This document shows positions 23,676-36,260 of a DNA stretch of 64,000 bases, one piece after another. Position 1 is the stretch's first letter, and each line of letters opens with the position of its first letter. The stretch is from assembly GCF_902713425.1 (NCBI RefSeq), contig NC_081223.1:702001-766000 (forward strand). Reading direction: 5' to 3'. The notes under the pieces were generated by a model, which was given only the letters and a program-made list of their open reading frames with translations, searched no databases and was not told the origin of the DNA. The translations under genes and the position numbers were made by a program. Origin of the DNA: Acipenser ruthenus (Eukaryota; Chordata; Actinopteri; Acipenseriformes; Acipenseridae).

Positions 23676-23812
23676 CACGACAGGGTGTGTGTGTTATCAT
23701 GAGGTAATATCACCACGCCTTGGGTGCGTTGGGAGGCACTAGACGAAGTAGAGTTCTTCAACCGCCCAGGAAGTAGTGATATATCTCATGATAACACACA
23801 GACCCTGGAGTG
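23676..23812. mobile_element. MITE with TA target duplication
   Basis: Terminal inverted repeats of about 35-40 bp carry the core GTGTGTTATCATGAG at the left and CTCATGATAACACAC at the right. The element is bounded by TA on each side (23674-23675 and 23813-23814). At 137 bp with no coding capacity it looks like a Tc1/mariner-type MITE by its TA duplication. Confidence 0.75.
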
Positions 23813-23814
23813 TA

Positions 23815-25140
23815 TTATTGCTATTATTAAACGGGTCTAGGAGTGTGTTGTTGGTAGATAAAGAAGACTTTAAACCTTATTTTAATGTTTTGTATTTGTG
23901 TCACCTTCCACTGAGAGAAGTAGTTCCACAGTAGCTAATGGTTAGATTAAGAAATAAACATTTGATTTTAAGATGTTTTGTATAATATTTTCTTTTTCAG
24001 TACTCACTAATAGTTTCTTGTTTAGGTTTTATGCATGTCTGGGTTTTGTCCAGTAGATGGAGCTGCTGCTGCTGTTGTGATGTTTTGTTTAGCAGAATGC
24101 AGTTCACTTAAAATCTTCAATTAAAATCTCCGGTAGTACTACTACAGACGGGCCGCCGATAGTCATCACTGATTAACCCAACATGAATATAAATACAAAC
24201 CCAGTGTGTTTCAAAGAGCACTCAGAGTGACAGTGCCGGAGAGTCGGCGAGCAGGTTTAATAATATGAATGTGCCTGCACGAGAGTCTTGCATCAAACTC
24301 AGCTTCCTCTATATAATATAAACACATTACACAAGGGGTTGCCAGCGGCTGTAGTGAATTCAGTTCCAATAACACCACGCTCTCTTTCTCTCTATATATC
24401 TAGTCCTTCTGTTTTACCAAACAGCTCAAAGAATGGAACTTCTGGTTCGGTCTGGTGCGCAGATCTAAAGATTCCCCGCATCGGGTGTACCGGTTTGTTA
24501 CGGAACGTGTTTTGTAAAACGAGTTTATCCAGTAACAGACTATATAAACCAGTCAAAACAAAAGAGAACATGTTGCCAAGCAGTGGTTTGTTTAACTAGT
24601 TCCTCAGTAAAGTAAGACTCATGTGTACACACAGTATTAAAAACTGAAAAGCTAAACTAATACTTTACTTGGAGCTCTCACGAGGGACCACTTCCAGTAA
24701 AAGACGTATAAACCGCAGTGAACAAAATAAAAACTTGCATTCATAACAGAAAAAAAAGACAGCCCATATAAATCTACACACTTTGTGATGCTATAACATG
24801 GTACTATATATTATAGAGTGTTGATAATTTCACCCTAAACTTTGCATACTGAAAGTAGCATGTCAAAGCAAGAAGGAATATAAAAATAGGGTTACAGCTC
24901 AATGGAGGAGGAAAGTCTTTGCCCCGGCTTCACAATGAATTAATGAAGGGTCCTTGAATAACACACCATATTGAGAATGGCCTGATCAGGAAACAAGCAA
25001 AGCAGTAAGAGGAGAGAATCCCATTAACATGGCCATTCTCACACACCAATATATAATCTGTGTAGAATTAGTCAAGCACCCAAACAAACAAAAAAAAAAA
25101 CAACCACACACCCCACACAATCCAAACAGCCTTTACAAGC
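23815..25140. other. Intergenic region 3' of the ZP gene
   Basis: No gene is supported. Short poly(A) runs and frames without family resemblance. Confidence 0.4.
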
Positions 25141-25146
25141 AAGATT

Positions 25147-25152
25147 TTTATT
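25147..25152 (-). terminator. Poly(A) signal AATAAA of the ZP gene
   Basis: AATAAA on the minus strand begins three bases after the ZP stop codon. The closeness is odd, and a further downstream signal may be the one used. Confidence 0.45.
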
Positions 25153-25154
25153 TA

Positions 25155-28100
25155 TCAACACACACTTTTGGGCATTTTCCAAATATATACAACTCCAGCT
25201 ACAATGACAACCACTGAACACACACCCATTGCAGCTCCCAGAACGGACCACACATTGAATTGGGCTGCAAGAGAAGAAAGAAATAGTTAGTGGAATGGAA
25301 TGGAATATAAAGAGATAGTTATATATTTTACTTGAACTGTAATTGTGTTCACATCATGCATATTACCACTTCTAGGCATAAAGTGAAGGGATCCATCTCT
25401 CTTCAGCTCAATTGGGCCAGAAGACACAAACGCCTTTACTGCACCACCATCCATCCCTTCAGCACTGCGACCTACAGGAGGAATTAGGAGGAGTCCATCA
25501 AAACAAAGGGACAAAAATGCATGCAAAATGTCCCCCCTCCCCCCAACAGACAGAGCTCTTACCAAGCCTCTGTTTTCCTGGAATGCACCGTCTGCTACAG
25601 AGGCTGTCTGATGGCCGGTTTGAATCGCATATCACAACACTGCAGTGGAAGTAAATCTGAAAGACAGTACACCTTGTCAAGAAAAACAAGCATCAATAGA
25701 TCAGGCAGGACCATCAGCCAATGAGGATTACTGAATTGAAAAAAATATATTGCATCATAGTAAGTGTTTCTTGCAAATGTGCAGTTATATGTTTTCATTC
25801 CAACTCACTAAAGATTTGAGCACAGTGACCATTTGCTGCTTGCAAAGCAATCCAAACCACACATTGTGGTACAAGATGCCCCAAACCAACACTCCACTTT
25901 ACCTGTCCTTTCAGTGCATCCTGGCCGCTTGTGAAGGAAAACATTTTCACTTCAAACCTTTTCAGATGGGAAGGGAACAGCACTCTTGCATTGCTGGAGA
26001 CTGGGTGAAAGATGGTCAAGTACTCATCTGCAGAGTTCTCACAGCTAGAAAGAGAAAGTAGGTCAGGAGCACATCAGCCACAACTCCAATTCCTAGGTTT
26101 TGTAGCAGCAATATCATATTCCAGCATCTTACCTGTCCACAACAACATCCCACTTTGGAGAGCTATTCCTGTCAGCAGAATAGGTTGCCCAGCAGTTCTC
26201 CAAAAACAATTCAGCCTGTGGATCCCTGCTGTACAGGAGTTCTACCTCAAAATACAAGGGTCTTCGCAAGTACTTCACAACAGGGTAATCCTGAACTCCA
26301 TAGAAGTCATTGTAGGTTGAATCTGCAGAGATTCAAGGGAGAATTTTATAGGTGGAAACATGCTACTAGAGCATCTATATTATTTCAATTGCCAAGTCCT
26401 ACCAAATGCAAGCCGCATGATGACCACAAGGTCCCCCAAGCCAGGCTGGACTACAGGTGCAGGATTATTCTGGTACAAGAACTGCACTACCTTGGTGTCA
26501 TTGACCAGATAGTGACAGGCAACTCTCAACCTGGAAAGAGGAGATGGGGTTAGCAGAGTTTCAGCCTCAACCACAAGGATACTCAATTTGATTGCAATCC
26601 TTACCTGTAAGATGTGAACAGCACTTCATTCTCATAAGTCAGGAGGTTGTTGTCAAACTGGAAGAGAAATCAAAGACCCAGGTTGCAATGAACTTGTAGA
26701 TTTAGTTTGGAGCTGCATACCAAGTTGCAGACTAGCTAATATGGTACTCTGGATCATCCAAAGCTGTCTACTAACGTAGTACCAAATTTCACAATTTAAA
26801 TAATAATAAAAAAAAACAACATTGGTAATGAATATTGCAATTTCATAATTGAACACTTTTTTGGGACCTCATGATTGTTACAGTTAATATGATACCACAA
26901 GCCTGTCTACAGAAACTGCTAGACTAATATGGTATTGTTTTAGTAACCTCTAGGAGGGCAACAGCAGTTATTTTGGATTTGTTGCAAATACGTTTGAATA
27001 CACAGCTGGTGACTCTTGAGCTGCAATTGGTATCAACTCATTTATTAGTTTAGTCCCGGCCTCACCACGGGATCATCCCCAGCAAGTACGCTCCTTCCAG
27101 TTCACTGCAATTGACCCAAAAGGTCTCTTGGCAGCACATGCAATGCCATAACCAAGAGTCATGTCATGTGTCACAACACCTTTGTCAACGGGACAAGCAG
27201 TTCAATACAAAAGTGGCATCCTGCAGATGTCCACAAGTCATGCAAGTAATTCAGCGGATAGAAACACAGGTCACCATAGCTCCGTAGATTGATCCAGGGG
27301 TGTTGGGGCCACCTTGTCAATATGTTGAAACTCCTCAAAATATGGTCAATACTAACCCTTCTAGTTGTGCCACAGGAGTTGACATTGAAGTAGAAAACTG
27401 CATTGATAGCATCAGACTGAAGAGGCCGGCAACTTGGATCCCTTAGAGTTAGTTGACTTGGAGACAAGCTGGGGACAGATTCCACTTTCACAGCAAGAGC
27501 TGCCATAGTTCCATTGGTGAAGCAATCTGAAACACAGCATTTGGATCCAGGTTAAGGAAACAGATTATAGCTTCAATACCACTTCATGCAACCTTTGGCC
27601 AATCTCAAAAGCAGCTATTCTAAAGAATGCTTTGTTTGCAGGAGAGTTACCAATCATCTTTGTAGGGAAACTGCAGGACAGGGAGAAGTCAGCCACCACA
27701 ACCATGGTCCCAATATCCTTCAAGGTCAAGTCAAGTCTGCTTCTGATGCCTGAAGAACTGATCACCTACAGAGACAATACATCAGGTCAGTAATGTGTTG
27801 AACCCAAAACAGCTAAAACGCATTTTAAAGTTCCATCACTTACTTCATATGTGGCATCAACTGAATTGTATGGCACAGTCATCCAGAAATTGGTAGAGTT
27901 GGCATTATACTTGTACAGGGCAAGCAGACTTCCACCAAGTTCTCTTGAGCCCACAAAAGGAATCCAGTTGCGACCCATGTTGCCATATGTTACCATGGTA
28001 TAGAATGCAGCACCATCACAGTAGCCAGTTACTGTAGGTGGAACTGCAAGAGGAAGAGCAGTTGTCAGGGCAATGGACTGGATTGGTTAGAAAAAGGTAG

Positions 28101-31100
28101 TTGTAGACCAAAAAATAGTCAGGCACTTACTGATGTCTTTGAGAACAGCTTCGACTACAGCAGGATGAGTAAAGGGTGTATTCTCTGGCACTATATTCAG
28201 CAAGTAGGTCAGGGGCAGAATGTAGGTTCTGGTGTCTGGAGGAGTTACCTGAAAGAAGAGCAAGGGTTTGTAGGATTAAACCCAAAGTCAGACAGCAAGC
28301 AACACGTCCACAGGAAGCAAGCGTTTTCAAAGGGCAATTGGATGGTTGAACAGGTGGGATGTTACCTTTTGCTTCACATTGGGGTCCTCAAATGGCACCT
28401 GGAGAGTGTAGGTCTTGGATCCATTGGGAAAGACATGCTCCTGGACATTATAACCTTTTAGGTTGGCTTCTGGCACAGTCAACGTCTCTGGTCCAACTAT
28501 AATTTTGACCAGCTCCACATCAGGCAGGAATGTCCCCAGGGTCACATTGAACACTCTGGCTTTAGGAACAGTGTCTGAAATTAAAGCATACAGTTAAAAT
28601 GAAGGACATGAAGTGGAGCACTGCAACAAATCCCTTTGATTTACTGCATGTGGACAAGTTCTACATACTGTTTGTGACAACTGGTGGCCGAGGCATGAAA
28701 GGAGTGGTTATTGGATGAAGTACTGTGTACTTGGTCTTCTCAGGCCCATCTTGCCAGGTATGCTCCAGCATTGGTTCAATAGAGTAAGAGATCACATAGG
28801 TGTTGTCCAATACATGGCTCTGAAAGCACAGAAGCATCTTAGGAGGAAAGCTTTAAAATGAGAAGGATTTAGAAGAAGCTGAACTTCTACATACCTTGTA
28901 ATATCCACCATCAGCTCCCACAGGAATTTTTACAGTGATTAGCTGGGGACCGACATCCAGTTTATAATCTCTATTATGAATCGTTGCAGGGTCAAGCTTG
29001 CGGCCATCAACTCCCATTTGAACATCAAGGGTAGTAATTTGTGGTGTCGGAACAAGAGGAGGTAGAACACGGGGAACATTCCATGTAATCATCTGTTCTG
29101 TGAAGGCTGTTCCATCTGACAGAAAGGAACACCATAGACTTGATATAGAAAATTCATACATAAACCTAGAACAGTTCTTGAGCACTGTTGCCCTCCATAA
29201 GCTTACTCACCAGTAGGACATGTAACTGCAGTGTCCACCATCATGACCATCCATCTTTGCTTATAAAAGGTGGTTGATCTTAGCACAGCCATTGGTACAG
29301 TTTGGATCTGTTGGAGGGGAGGGGGAACTTTTACTAAAATAAAAGCAAGACTAAATCTCCCTTCATAGTCTGGATATACTGTACTAGATAACAATGAAGC
29401 CTAGACTACTTACCACCCGAGGCTGGCTTTCTGTGGAGTTGTATGCAGCTCTAACCAGAATTCGAGTTGGTGTAGTGTTTATGCCATAGCCATTTGTCAT
29501 GCCCTGAGCAACAGTCATGGTTGTCTTTCTATTTGCTGGGAGATGGAACACAATTTTCCAGATGCTGTTGTCAGCAGCAGTTGCCTAGCAGAAGAAAATC
29601 TCATTAGATTAGGGAGTTTGAACACAAAGCATCTCCAGTCTAAAATAATTTGTCATAACAGATGTCATGTTTAATAAACAGGAACTAAAACTGAAAGTTG
29701 AAAGTTAAATGACACATCACTGAAACCGTTCTAGGTTCAGCAGGCATCTAAGGGAACAGAAAATCCTCAAATACAACTTCGTACGAAAGCCTGTGAATGC
29801 ATGTTGTCTGGATCCGATACAGGCAGAGTTTACAGCCATTCATTTGTACTGGACCTTAATACATCAGTGTACCAAACCTTAGGACAGCTAAATTGCTCCT
29901 ATGCAGCAGTCCTCAAAAAAGTAAATCAGGATACATTTATCATGAAGGATTTATAGCCCTGCACATATGAAGCCACTACCTCAGTGGTTGAAATAAGGCT
30001 TACACCAACAAGAAAGGGTTAATTTCTCCACAATCAATTTCTATCAAAGCAATCACAGAATACATGTATGCAAAGCCAATGCCTTAAATGTCACACAATT
30101 CATATATGGCCACCCAATTGGGAGACAGGTTAAAGTTAAGGGGGCCGTTAGATTTTGCTTCCTCTAGACGAGACAGTAGAGTAGACTTCAATAAGCAAGA
30201 CCAAGGGGACATGAATGAAGCAAATGCAAAGTCACATGATTCTACCTCTGGGTACGCAAGGGACCAATCAGGATCATCTTGAACAAAGTTTGGCTCAATA
30301 AGTGGCACACCTCTTCTCACAGAAACCTAAAGAGAATTCACATTAGTCATGAGTGAAGCACTTCTGCAGTGACAATTAAAATACCCACACAACCCAACAA
30401 GTTATACTGAACAGCATTATCACATCCCGACAGCCCTTACCTCCATGTAGTTTCTTTCACACAGAATCTCCCTCTCTGCCCATGGAGAATAGCGGCATGT
30501 CATGCTCTGAACATAGGAGGAAGCTGAAGTCATAGCACTGTTTGAGAAGACACTGATTTGTACTGTCAGCTTGTAGGTCTCATCATTCTGGAAACAAAGG
30601 CTAAAGTTAGTCCCAGCATGTCACCATTAGAAAAGTTTACAAGAAATAAAATGATGACTCACTGTGTTCTGAGCAAAGCAGCTCAGCACAGAAGCAAGGA
30701 ACTTGGCATTTCCCAAGAAGTCAACAGTTAAGCTATATCCACACTGTGCAGCCAGTCTTGGAGAGAGGGACACAAGCGTCCCCTTATTGTCTGTAGAAAG
30801 AAATTCAGATGGCCTTTTAAGAAACCGTACACGTGATCAAGCAAGGTAGAGATATAACAAAGTGAACACCCCCACCGCCCTGTCCCATCTACTTATTGGA
30901 ATTTTTAAAACTATATTAGTAGAATTATACGGTCGTTCAGAACAGTAGGTTTAAAGTAAATGATTTCTATTTCTGTGCACTTGCAGTCAACAAATCTGAG
31001 TAAGGTTGTAGCAGCACAGGTCTATTTAGTGTGATCAGCAACATGCTTTTGAAGCTAACGCAAGAGTTTCACATCCTGCATTTGAAAAAAAAAAAAAAAC

Positions 31101-31567
31101 AAAGCCTGGTTGATGCCATACAGCGCAGGAGTGCTCTGTACTTAATTCAAATTATTACATTATGAGTCAACAGGCTTTGCACATCAAAAGCTTTCCATTC
31201 AAGAAAAATGATCACTCACCAATCACATTGATGCGAAAATACTTTCCAACAAAAGACTTATCCAACATCATCATCATAACACTCCCTTGACATTCTGTCC
31301 TCACCGAGCCTGCAGAAGACAACGATACTTGAAAACACACAACCGGCAAATAAACAGGAAACTGAAAGGACAGCTCTGCTGAAGCAACCGTTATCGTACC
31401 TAGAGGGGGGTTCTGCGTCCAAACTTCAGTGACTAACACTGCTAACAGCAATGTTATTCTGCATTGGAAAAAAAAAAGACGCAAGTGAGAAACACACAAT
31501 AAAATGAACGTTTCTAAAGTAGAGAAAAGATCAACAATTACCCAAATATAAGACAACACGGCATCAT
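25155..31567 (-). CDS. zpax: Zona pellucida glycoprotein, ZPAX type (22 coding exons)
   Basis: Egg-coat glycoprotein. Coding exons in transcript order: 31542-31567, 31400-31458, 31220-31309, 30663-30790, 30441-30587, 30246-30326, 29414-29584, 29211-29307, 28895-29115, 28669-28819, 28366-28574, 28131-28248, 27844-28043, 27651-27765, 27357-27526, 26605-26657, 26403-26530, 26133-26322, 25903-26044, 25563-25656, 25367-25471, 25155-25264. All introns are GT-AG. Phases agree throughout, totalling 2805 bp: 934 residues plus stop. Residues 1-24 are a signal peptide (MMPCCLIFG then a leucine/valine core). A long N-terminal region with repeated ZP-N-like segments follows. The ZP module begins about residue 605 (DCFTNGT) and ends with FVSSGPIEL near 880. 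A transmembrane helix occupies about 903-926, with a short tail KMPKSVC. I see no clear dibasic furin site; GKQR before the C-terminal part is a weak candidate. ZPAX is known from fish, frogs and birds and is absent from therian mammals. The ZP assignment is firm; the ZPAX subtype rests on length, architecture and remembered family features. No disabling change is seen. Confidence 0.9.
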
Positions 31568-31675
31568 TAAATCCAAGGCAGCCCCGACCGTGAACTTCTT
31601 TCACCGTTATAAAGAAACAATAATAAAAACAAAACCGCTAGTAGTTGAGTTTGGTGTTCCTTAGAGCGCAATGGG

Positions 31676-31683
31676 TTTATAAA
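31676..31683 (-). promoter_or_regulatory. TATA box of the ZP gene
   Basis: TTTATAAA lies about 110 bp upstream of the initiator ATG on the minus strand, which would give a 5' UTR of roughly 80 bases. It is the only TATA-like site close to the start. Confidence 0.5.
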
Positions 31684-31781
31684 GAGGTTCAGGTGCTAAT
31701 GGGAGCTGATTAGCTGCAATTGATGCACGCACCTCTTTCATATTAGTCCTCTGATTGTCAGTCAGTACGTTAATTAAAATA

Positions 31782-31782
<1 letters not shown>

Positions 31783-31846
<64 letters not shown>
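31783..31846. repeat. (AAT)n microsatellite
   Basis: About 21 uninterrupted AAT units roughly 100 bp upstream of the ZP TATA box. Both strands give long homopolymer frames here (Asn or Leu), which are artefacts. Confidence 0.95.
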
Positions 31847-31847
<1 letters not shown>

Positions 31848-32032
31848 CCATTTAGAAGATTGTACTTTGAATTTAAGTTTGGCAGAAGTACGTGCGGATC
31901 AAACTGGACTGTCACCGACAAGGATCATCAGCGATCATCTGAACTAACTGGTTGAATAGACAGCACATGTCTGAGGGGGGTGTGTTCTGTACAGCTGTAC
32001 ATTTGATTAAAGTTTGTCGCGGAGTTTTAAAC

Positions 32033-32046
32033 GTTTCCATGGCAAC
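32033..32046. promoter_or_regulatory. RFX-type X-box motif
   Basis: GTTTCCATGGCAAC fits the known X-box consensus GTNRCC-N(0-3)-RGYAAC. It is not adjacent to a recognised gene start on the plus strand. Confidence 0.45.
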
Positions 32047-32284
32047 TGCTGTAGGATGAAGTTGCCCGGAGCCGCGGACACGAGATCAGATTGGATCGCA
32101 TTGCCTGAAAATTCGATGTTTGATTGACGTGGTCAGTTGGCCAATAGAAAATGAGCGCGCTTTTGAGAGCAAGTCGAGTTGCGAATGAGAGGACAGGTAA
32201 GTTAGCAGTAGTATCGATAAAAAAATTAAAAAAACAACGACTTGACCTAACAATGCTTGTACATATCTTGCTACGCTAGCCGCC

Positions 32285-32415
32285 CCCCAGATAAGTTGAA
32301 GTAGTAACGTTAGCTAACTTATGTTAGAAGCTAGCTAGTGTTATCTAGCCAGCTAGCAAGCACCACCGGTACCTAGCTAATGTAGTCAACTGGGTAACGT
32401 TAGCTAACGTTAGAT
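32285..32415. repeat. GTTAGCTAAC-rich simple sequence
   Basis: A cluster of overlapping GTTAGCTAAC/GCTAGCTAG palindromic motifs, a common low-complexity pattern in fish DNA. Confidence 0.6.
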
Positions 32416-32523
32416 TGAATAATATCCCAAATAACGAGCATGATTAGTAGCAGCAGTGTTGCTCTTCCTTTTTATCCAGGCGAGTTTGTTCGTTAAAGTT
32501 AGATAACGTCACCCCGTTTATTA

Positions 32524-32578
32524 CATTTTAGTCATTTAGCAGACGATCTTATCCAGAGCGACTTACAGTGCAAAACAT
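32524..32578 (-). mobile_element. SINE/LINE 3' tail fragment
   Basis: The minus strand reads CTGTAAGTCGCTCTGGATAA then GATCGTCTGCTAAATGA, the 3' tail shared by several fish SINEs and their LINE partners. The head is missing; the GA microsatellite abuts. Confidence 0.7.
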
Positions 32579-32589
32579 TACATTTATAT

Positions 32590-32705
<116 letters not shown>

Positions 32706-32840
32706 TAGTTGCATACTTTGCATACCGTATCTCTGATTTGTAACGTTTCCATGGTTCGCCCCTGCCGCTGCCGTGTCTGGTTAAAACGATGAGTTCAGTT
32801 TTTTTTCTGCTGTTTGGTAATTCAGTCATGAGGCAGCTGT

Positions 32841-32912
32841 AGCAGAGTGGCGCAGCGGAAGCGTGCTGGACCCATAACCCAGAGGTCGATGGATCGAAAC
32901 CATCCTCTGCTA
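32841..32912 (+). tRNA. Initiator tRNA-Met(CAT)
   Basis: 72 bases beginning AGCAGAGTGG and ending with CTCTGCTA, with the initiator features A1-U72 and T-loop ATCGAAA. A T run follows at about 32919. One base differs from the usual vertebrate sequence as I remember it: position 31 is A, so the third of the three conserved anticodon-stem G-C pairs becomes A-C. Confidence 0.9.
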
Positions 32913-33336
32913 GCTTGTTTTTCTTCTGTTTGCAAAGTAGGTTTTCTAAAATATTAACTGAAGGCAAGACTTTGTGTTATTACATTTCAGTTTAGTGTGT
33001 GTATTTCGTAAATGTTAAAGTGTAGAAATGGCAGGTACGCAGCTTATCTGCCTCTACCCATAGAGGACCCATACATTTTTTTAAAAAAAAATCTGAACAC
33101 AAGGTGTGTTTATGTAATCTGATACGTTACATCTAGACTTAACTGTTAAATTGTGCTTCTCGGAAGACATACGCTGGAGGGCGCACTGCAGTTTTCAGTC
33201 TGGGGAATATTACAGATTAGGAGACTGCTTTAAAATACACAAGTATGGCGGGCGTCTCTGTTACAAAGAATTTTCACACTTTGTATTTATCTCCATAATG
33301 CGTTGGGACTAAATACGCAGATACGTTAAAACTATT

Positions 33337-33409
33337 TGGAGAATGCGTGCATCGATCCCGCTACTTCTCGCATGCTAAGCGAGCGCCCTACCATTTGAGC
33401 TAATTCCCC
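33337..33409 (-). tRNA. tRNA-Ala(AGC), slightly degraded
   Basis: Anticodon AGC in the TTAGCAT loop and intact acceptor pairing GGGGAAT/ATTCTCC. Compared with the copy at 36631 it has one T-stem mismatch (CACGC for CCCGC) and a D-arm change. Confidence 0.8.
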
Positions 33410-33467
33410 TTGAATTGTGCCAGTGATTCTCATAGGCTACATCGCAGCTTGATACGAGCAATTCAGA

Positions 33468-33471
<4 letters not shown>

Positions 33472-33497
<26 letters not shown>
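33472..33497. repeat. (TA)n microsatellite
   Basis: Short TA run in the flank of the Ala tRNA repeat. Confidence 0.9.
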
Positions 33498-33499
<2 letters not shown>

Positions 33500-33689
33500 T
33501 CAACACTGTGTTGTGGCTCGAGCTTGTTTGACGAGGCAGGCAATGCAAAAATGCCAAAACTTGCTGTGTTAAGCACCACTTTTGATATTGATTTTTGTTT
33601 TGCCATGTTATCACACTGCTACTAAGGGCCGGCCCTTTTAAATGTTAGCGTTTAGATGTAATTCGGGGGATGGCGTAGAGGGCTCTCTC

Positions 33690-34555
33690 GCTCTTTGCGC
33701 TGCTTTTTTCTTATCCTAAATCCTTTTCTTTAGCTTGTCTTTCCTTCCCTCCGTGGCGTCCTGCCCGGTAGCGTCCGCGATCTCTTCCGGGTGGATGCTG
33801 ATCCCAGTTCAGCCTCATTTAGTATTTCCAGCCAATCACACAATGCAGCGCTCGTCTCGTCATTTATTAGGGCATGGCCAGCGCTGCTCCACGTATGTTA
33901 TTGGCTGCCCCTCCTGTCTATCTCTCTCTTTTTCTACTTTAACCCAGCACTATTTCCGCTTCCTTGTCTGTGTTTGTTTTTTGTTCGTTTCTTTCACTGC
34001 AGGCGGTTTCTCTGCTCAGCGCTCTCAAGATAGTATCTGCTATTTTCCTACCTGCTCAGTCTGCGCCGTTCAAAGCGCAGCGTCATTCTCAGCTTGCTCT
34101 GCGTTTTCATCAGAAAGACTGTTCCGACGTCACCGCTGCACTGCAACTCTTTCACACCGGCGCCTCACAGACCATGGTTACCACGGCAACGCCTCATCGA
34201 GTGACTACTGGGAGTGGTAAGTTGCCATGGCGAACAGGCAGCTTTAACAGGCAATGCGAGCCTGTGCCTCACGACTGCAATCTTGTGGCTCCTGCTGCTG
34301 CGCTTTTGCAACATGAGAGCTTCAACTCGCCGAATTGTGAAATCTAAATACTGCAGGCTCCTCTTCTATACCTACGTTAACTTACTTATATCATCACTAA
34401 CTGTTCTAGAGCAAATGTTTTATACATAGACAAGGATTTTAATCGCATTAACAAAATATATGCTACCCTGCTTCACTGAAGCCAATAGTTTCAATTCCAA
34501 TCGCAACCTCTAGATGGCAGCATAACACCACAAACTACATAATTTAAGCTGATTT
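33690..34555 (+). repeat. Repeat W, copy 1 (longest, diverged 5' part)
   Basis: It shares with 42083-42910, 45297-45800, 49639-50055 and 51849-52335 the block running from GTGTTTGTTTTTTG through GCGCAGCGTCATTCTCAGC to CATGGTTACCACGGCAACGCC. This copy and the 42-kb copy extend further at the 3' side. Frames across it are open for 80-170 codons but change between copies. The family is unknown and I see no recognised protein. Confidence 0.65.
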
Positions 34556-36000
34556 GCTATTGCTGCGAATCTCGCACACTCTAAACTTTCTATCAATTCC
34601 TGCAGTTCGTTGTCATTCCAAGGGATTCTCAGTCCCCTCCTGCCTCAACCTCTTTTGCTTCATATATTAACTTGAATTTTTGAAATCCAAACCCCTCCCG
34701 TTTAGGATCTGGTCATGAAGCCATGCTTATCAGCTTTCTGAGATGTTAAGAATCCACCGTCACATTAATTTTCCAGCTTCCCTGCATCAGGTCATTCCTG
34801 CAACCTTCTTGTTCCCGGATTTGCACTTCCTCATTTGCCCCCAACTTCATCAAGGCACTTAATACAACTTTCAAAGTCCATTTCATTCAATTTGACCTTC
34901 CAGGCACATACGGAAACTATGTCCTATGATTATCAACATTTACACCGCAATAGACAATGCACTCTTAGACTGCTCCTGATCAAATCAATAGGTTTTGCAG
35001 CAGCCTCCGAGCAACGCATTCCCATCCTCTCAGGTTCTGCAGCGGCCTCAGATCTACGCATTCTTCATCTCTGACCAAAGGCAGCCCCATCTCTGACATC
35101 ATCTTAAACGCCTTAACTCTCAAATACCAATTTCCACTGCATTCAGCAGCTCTCTGCTCTCTACAGCAAGCCACTGCACACTACTGACAGCATTCCATCG
35201 TTTACTCCCTCAGATCTCTGCCCGTTCAGCAGATCTTGCCTCTACTGTTAATATCCCCTCATTACAACAAATCTCGGCACTCTCTTCAGATCTGCTCACT
35301 ATTGCAGCATACAAAGTGGCTTTAGTTTACTGTTCAAATCTGGAACTGCTCTCTTCTAGAGCTTCCAACGCTCCAGCTTTCCTCCAATACCTGGATCTAA
35401 AATATATATATATATACACGGAGAGCTTGACTTCCTCAGCAATTTAGTCATATGTCCGCTCATCCTCTCAGATACTACAAGCTTTAATACATTTTACGAG
35501 ACTGGAAAACTGTTTGATTTATGAATTATGAGTCTCACTCCCCGGCTGTCCGGGTCGGCCTCTTGTCTCAACCACTGCCGCCGGCCTGAGGGGACCCCCG
35601 GCCACATCCTATTCTTCTGCTGCTTATGCGCTAAGCCTTCCAGGCCTCAACCTTGCTGTCCCATCTCCTCTCTTCCATTTCAGCCCCCTCATGCAGTAGG
35701 CCGTGCCTCCACCTACCGAGCGGGCCCCGAGGGGGGGGTTCTCTGTTTTCGTCTCTCCTAAACGGACCCGAGACACTTTTCCTAAGCTCTCCACGCCGCC
35801 CAGCTGCCAGCTTAGCTGCCTGAGGATGCTGCACTGAGTTGCGAAGGATCTGTCCTTTTGTTCTCTTCGTCCCCTTCCTGTCTCTTGCTCCACTAAACGC
35901 CCGGGAGCGAGAGGATGCTGCCTGACCTGTCGGGAGCGAGTGTCAGATTGTTGTATGTTATGTGTCTAAACTTTGCTCTTTCTCTATCACTTTTACGTCA
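34556..36000. other. Unclassified sequence with a GC-rich C-rich tract
   Basis: 34556-35500 is AT-balanced with no gene. 35525-35940 is GC-rich and may belong to a transposable element. A motif CGGGAGCGAG occurs twice near 35903 and 35933. No protein is recognised on either strand. Confidence 0.4.
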
Positions 36001-36188
36001 CCCCTCTCAAGCCCTCGTAGACAACCAGTGAAATGCGAGGTGATGTGAACAGAGTCAAATACATTGCATCATTCTGTGTATATATATATATATATATATA
36101 TTTCAAGTAACTGTAGCTTTATTATCATAATGAAAACACATTACACCCATGCCCACAGTTCTGTAACAAAATGACAATAACAAAGACG

Positions 36189-36260
36189 TTCCCATACCGG
36201 GAGTTGAACCCGGACCGCGTGGGTGAAAACCAGGAATCCTAACCGCTAGACCGTATGGGA
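36189..36260 (-). tRNA. tRNA-Glu(TTC), one stem mismatch
   Basis: Acceptor TCCCATA/TATGGGA, anticodon TTC, box B GGTTCAACTCC. The anticodon stem has one mismatch (CCACG for CCAGG). Confidence 0.8.

Noticed and set aside
31661-31955. Poly-Leu and poly-Asn frames upstream of the ZP gene
   Set aside because: Translation of an (AAT)n microsatellite.
32285-32415. GTTAGCTAAC cluster as a regulatory array
   Set aside because: It is a frequent simple-sequence pattern in fish genomes and has no gene start beside it.
33735-34347. Protein gene in repeat W with frames of 127-170 codons
   Set aside because: The open frame differs among the five copies, and the sequence is rich in TTT/CTC with no recognised domain.
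35525-35940. GC-rich frames on both strands, possibly from a transposable element
   Set aside because: No family motif could be recognised, so no element is named.
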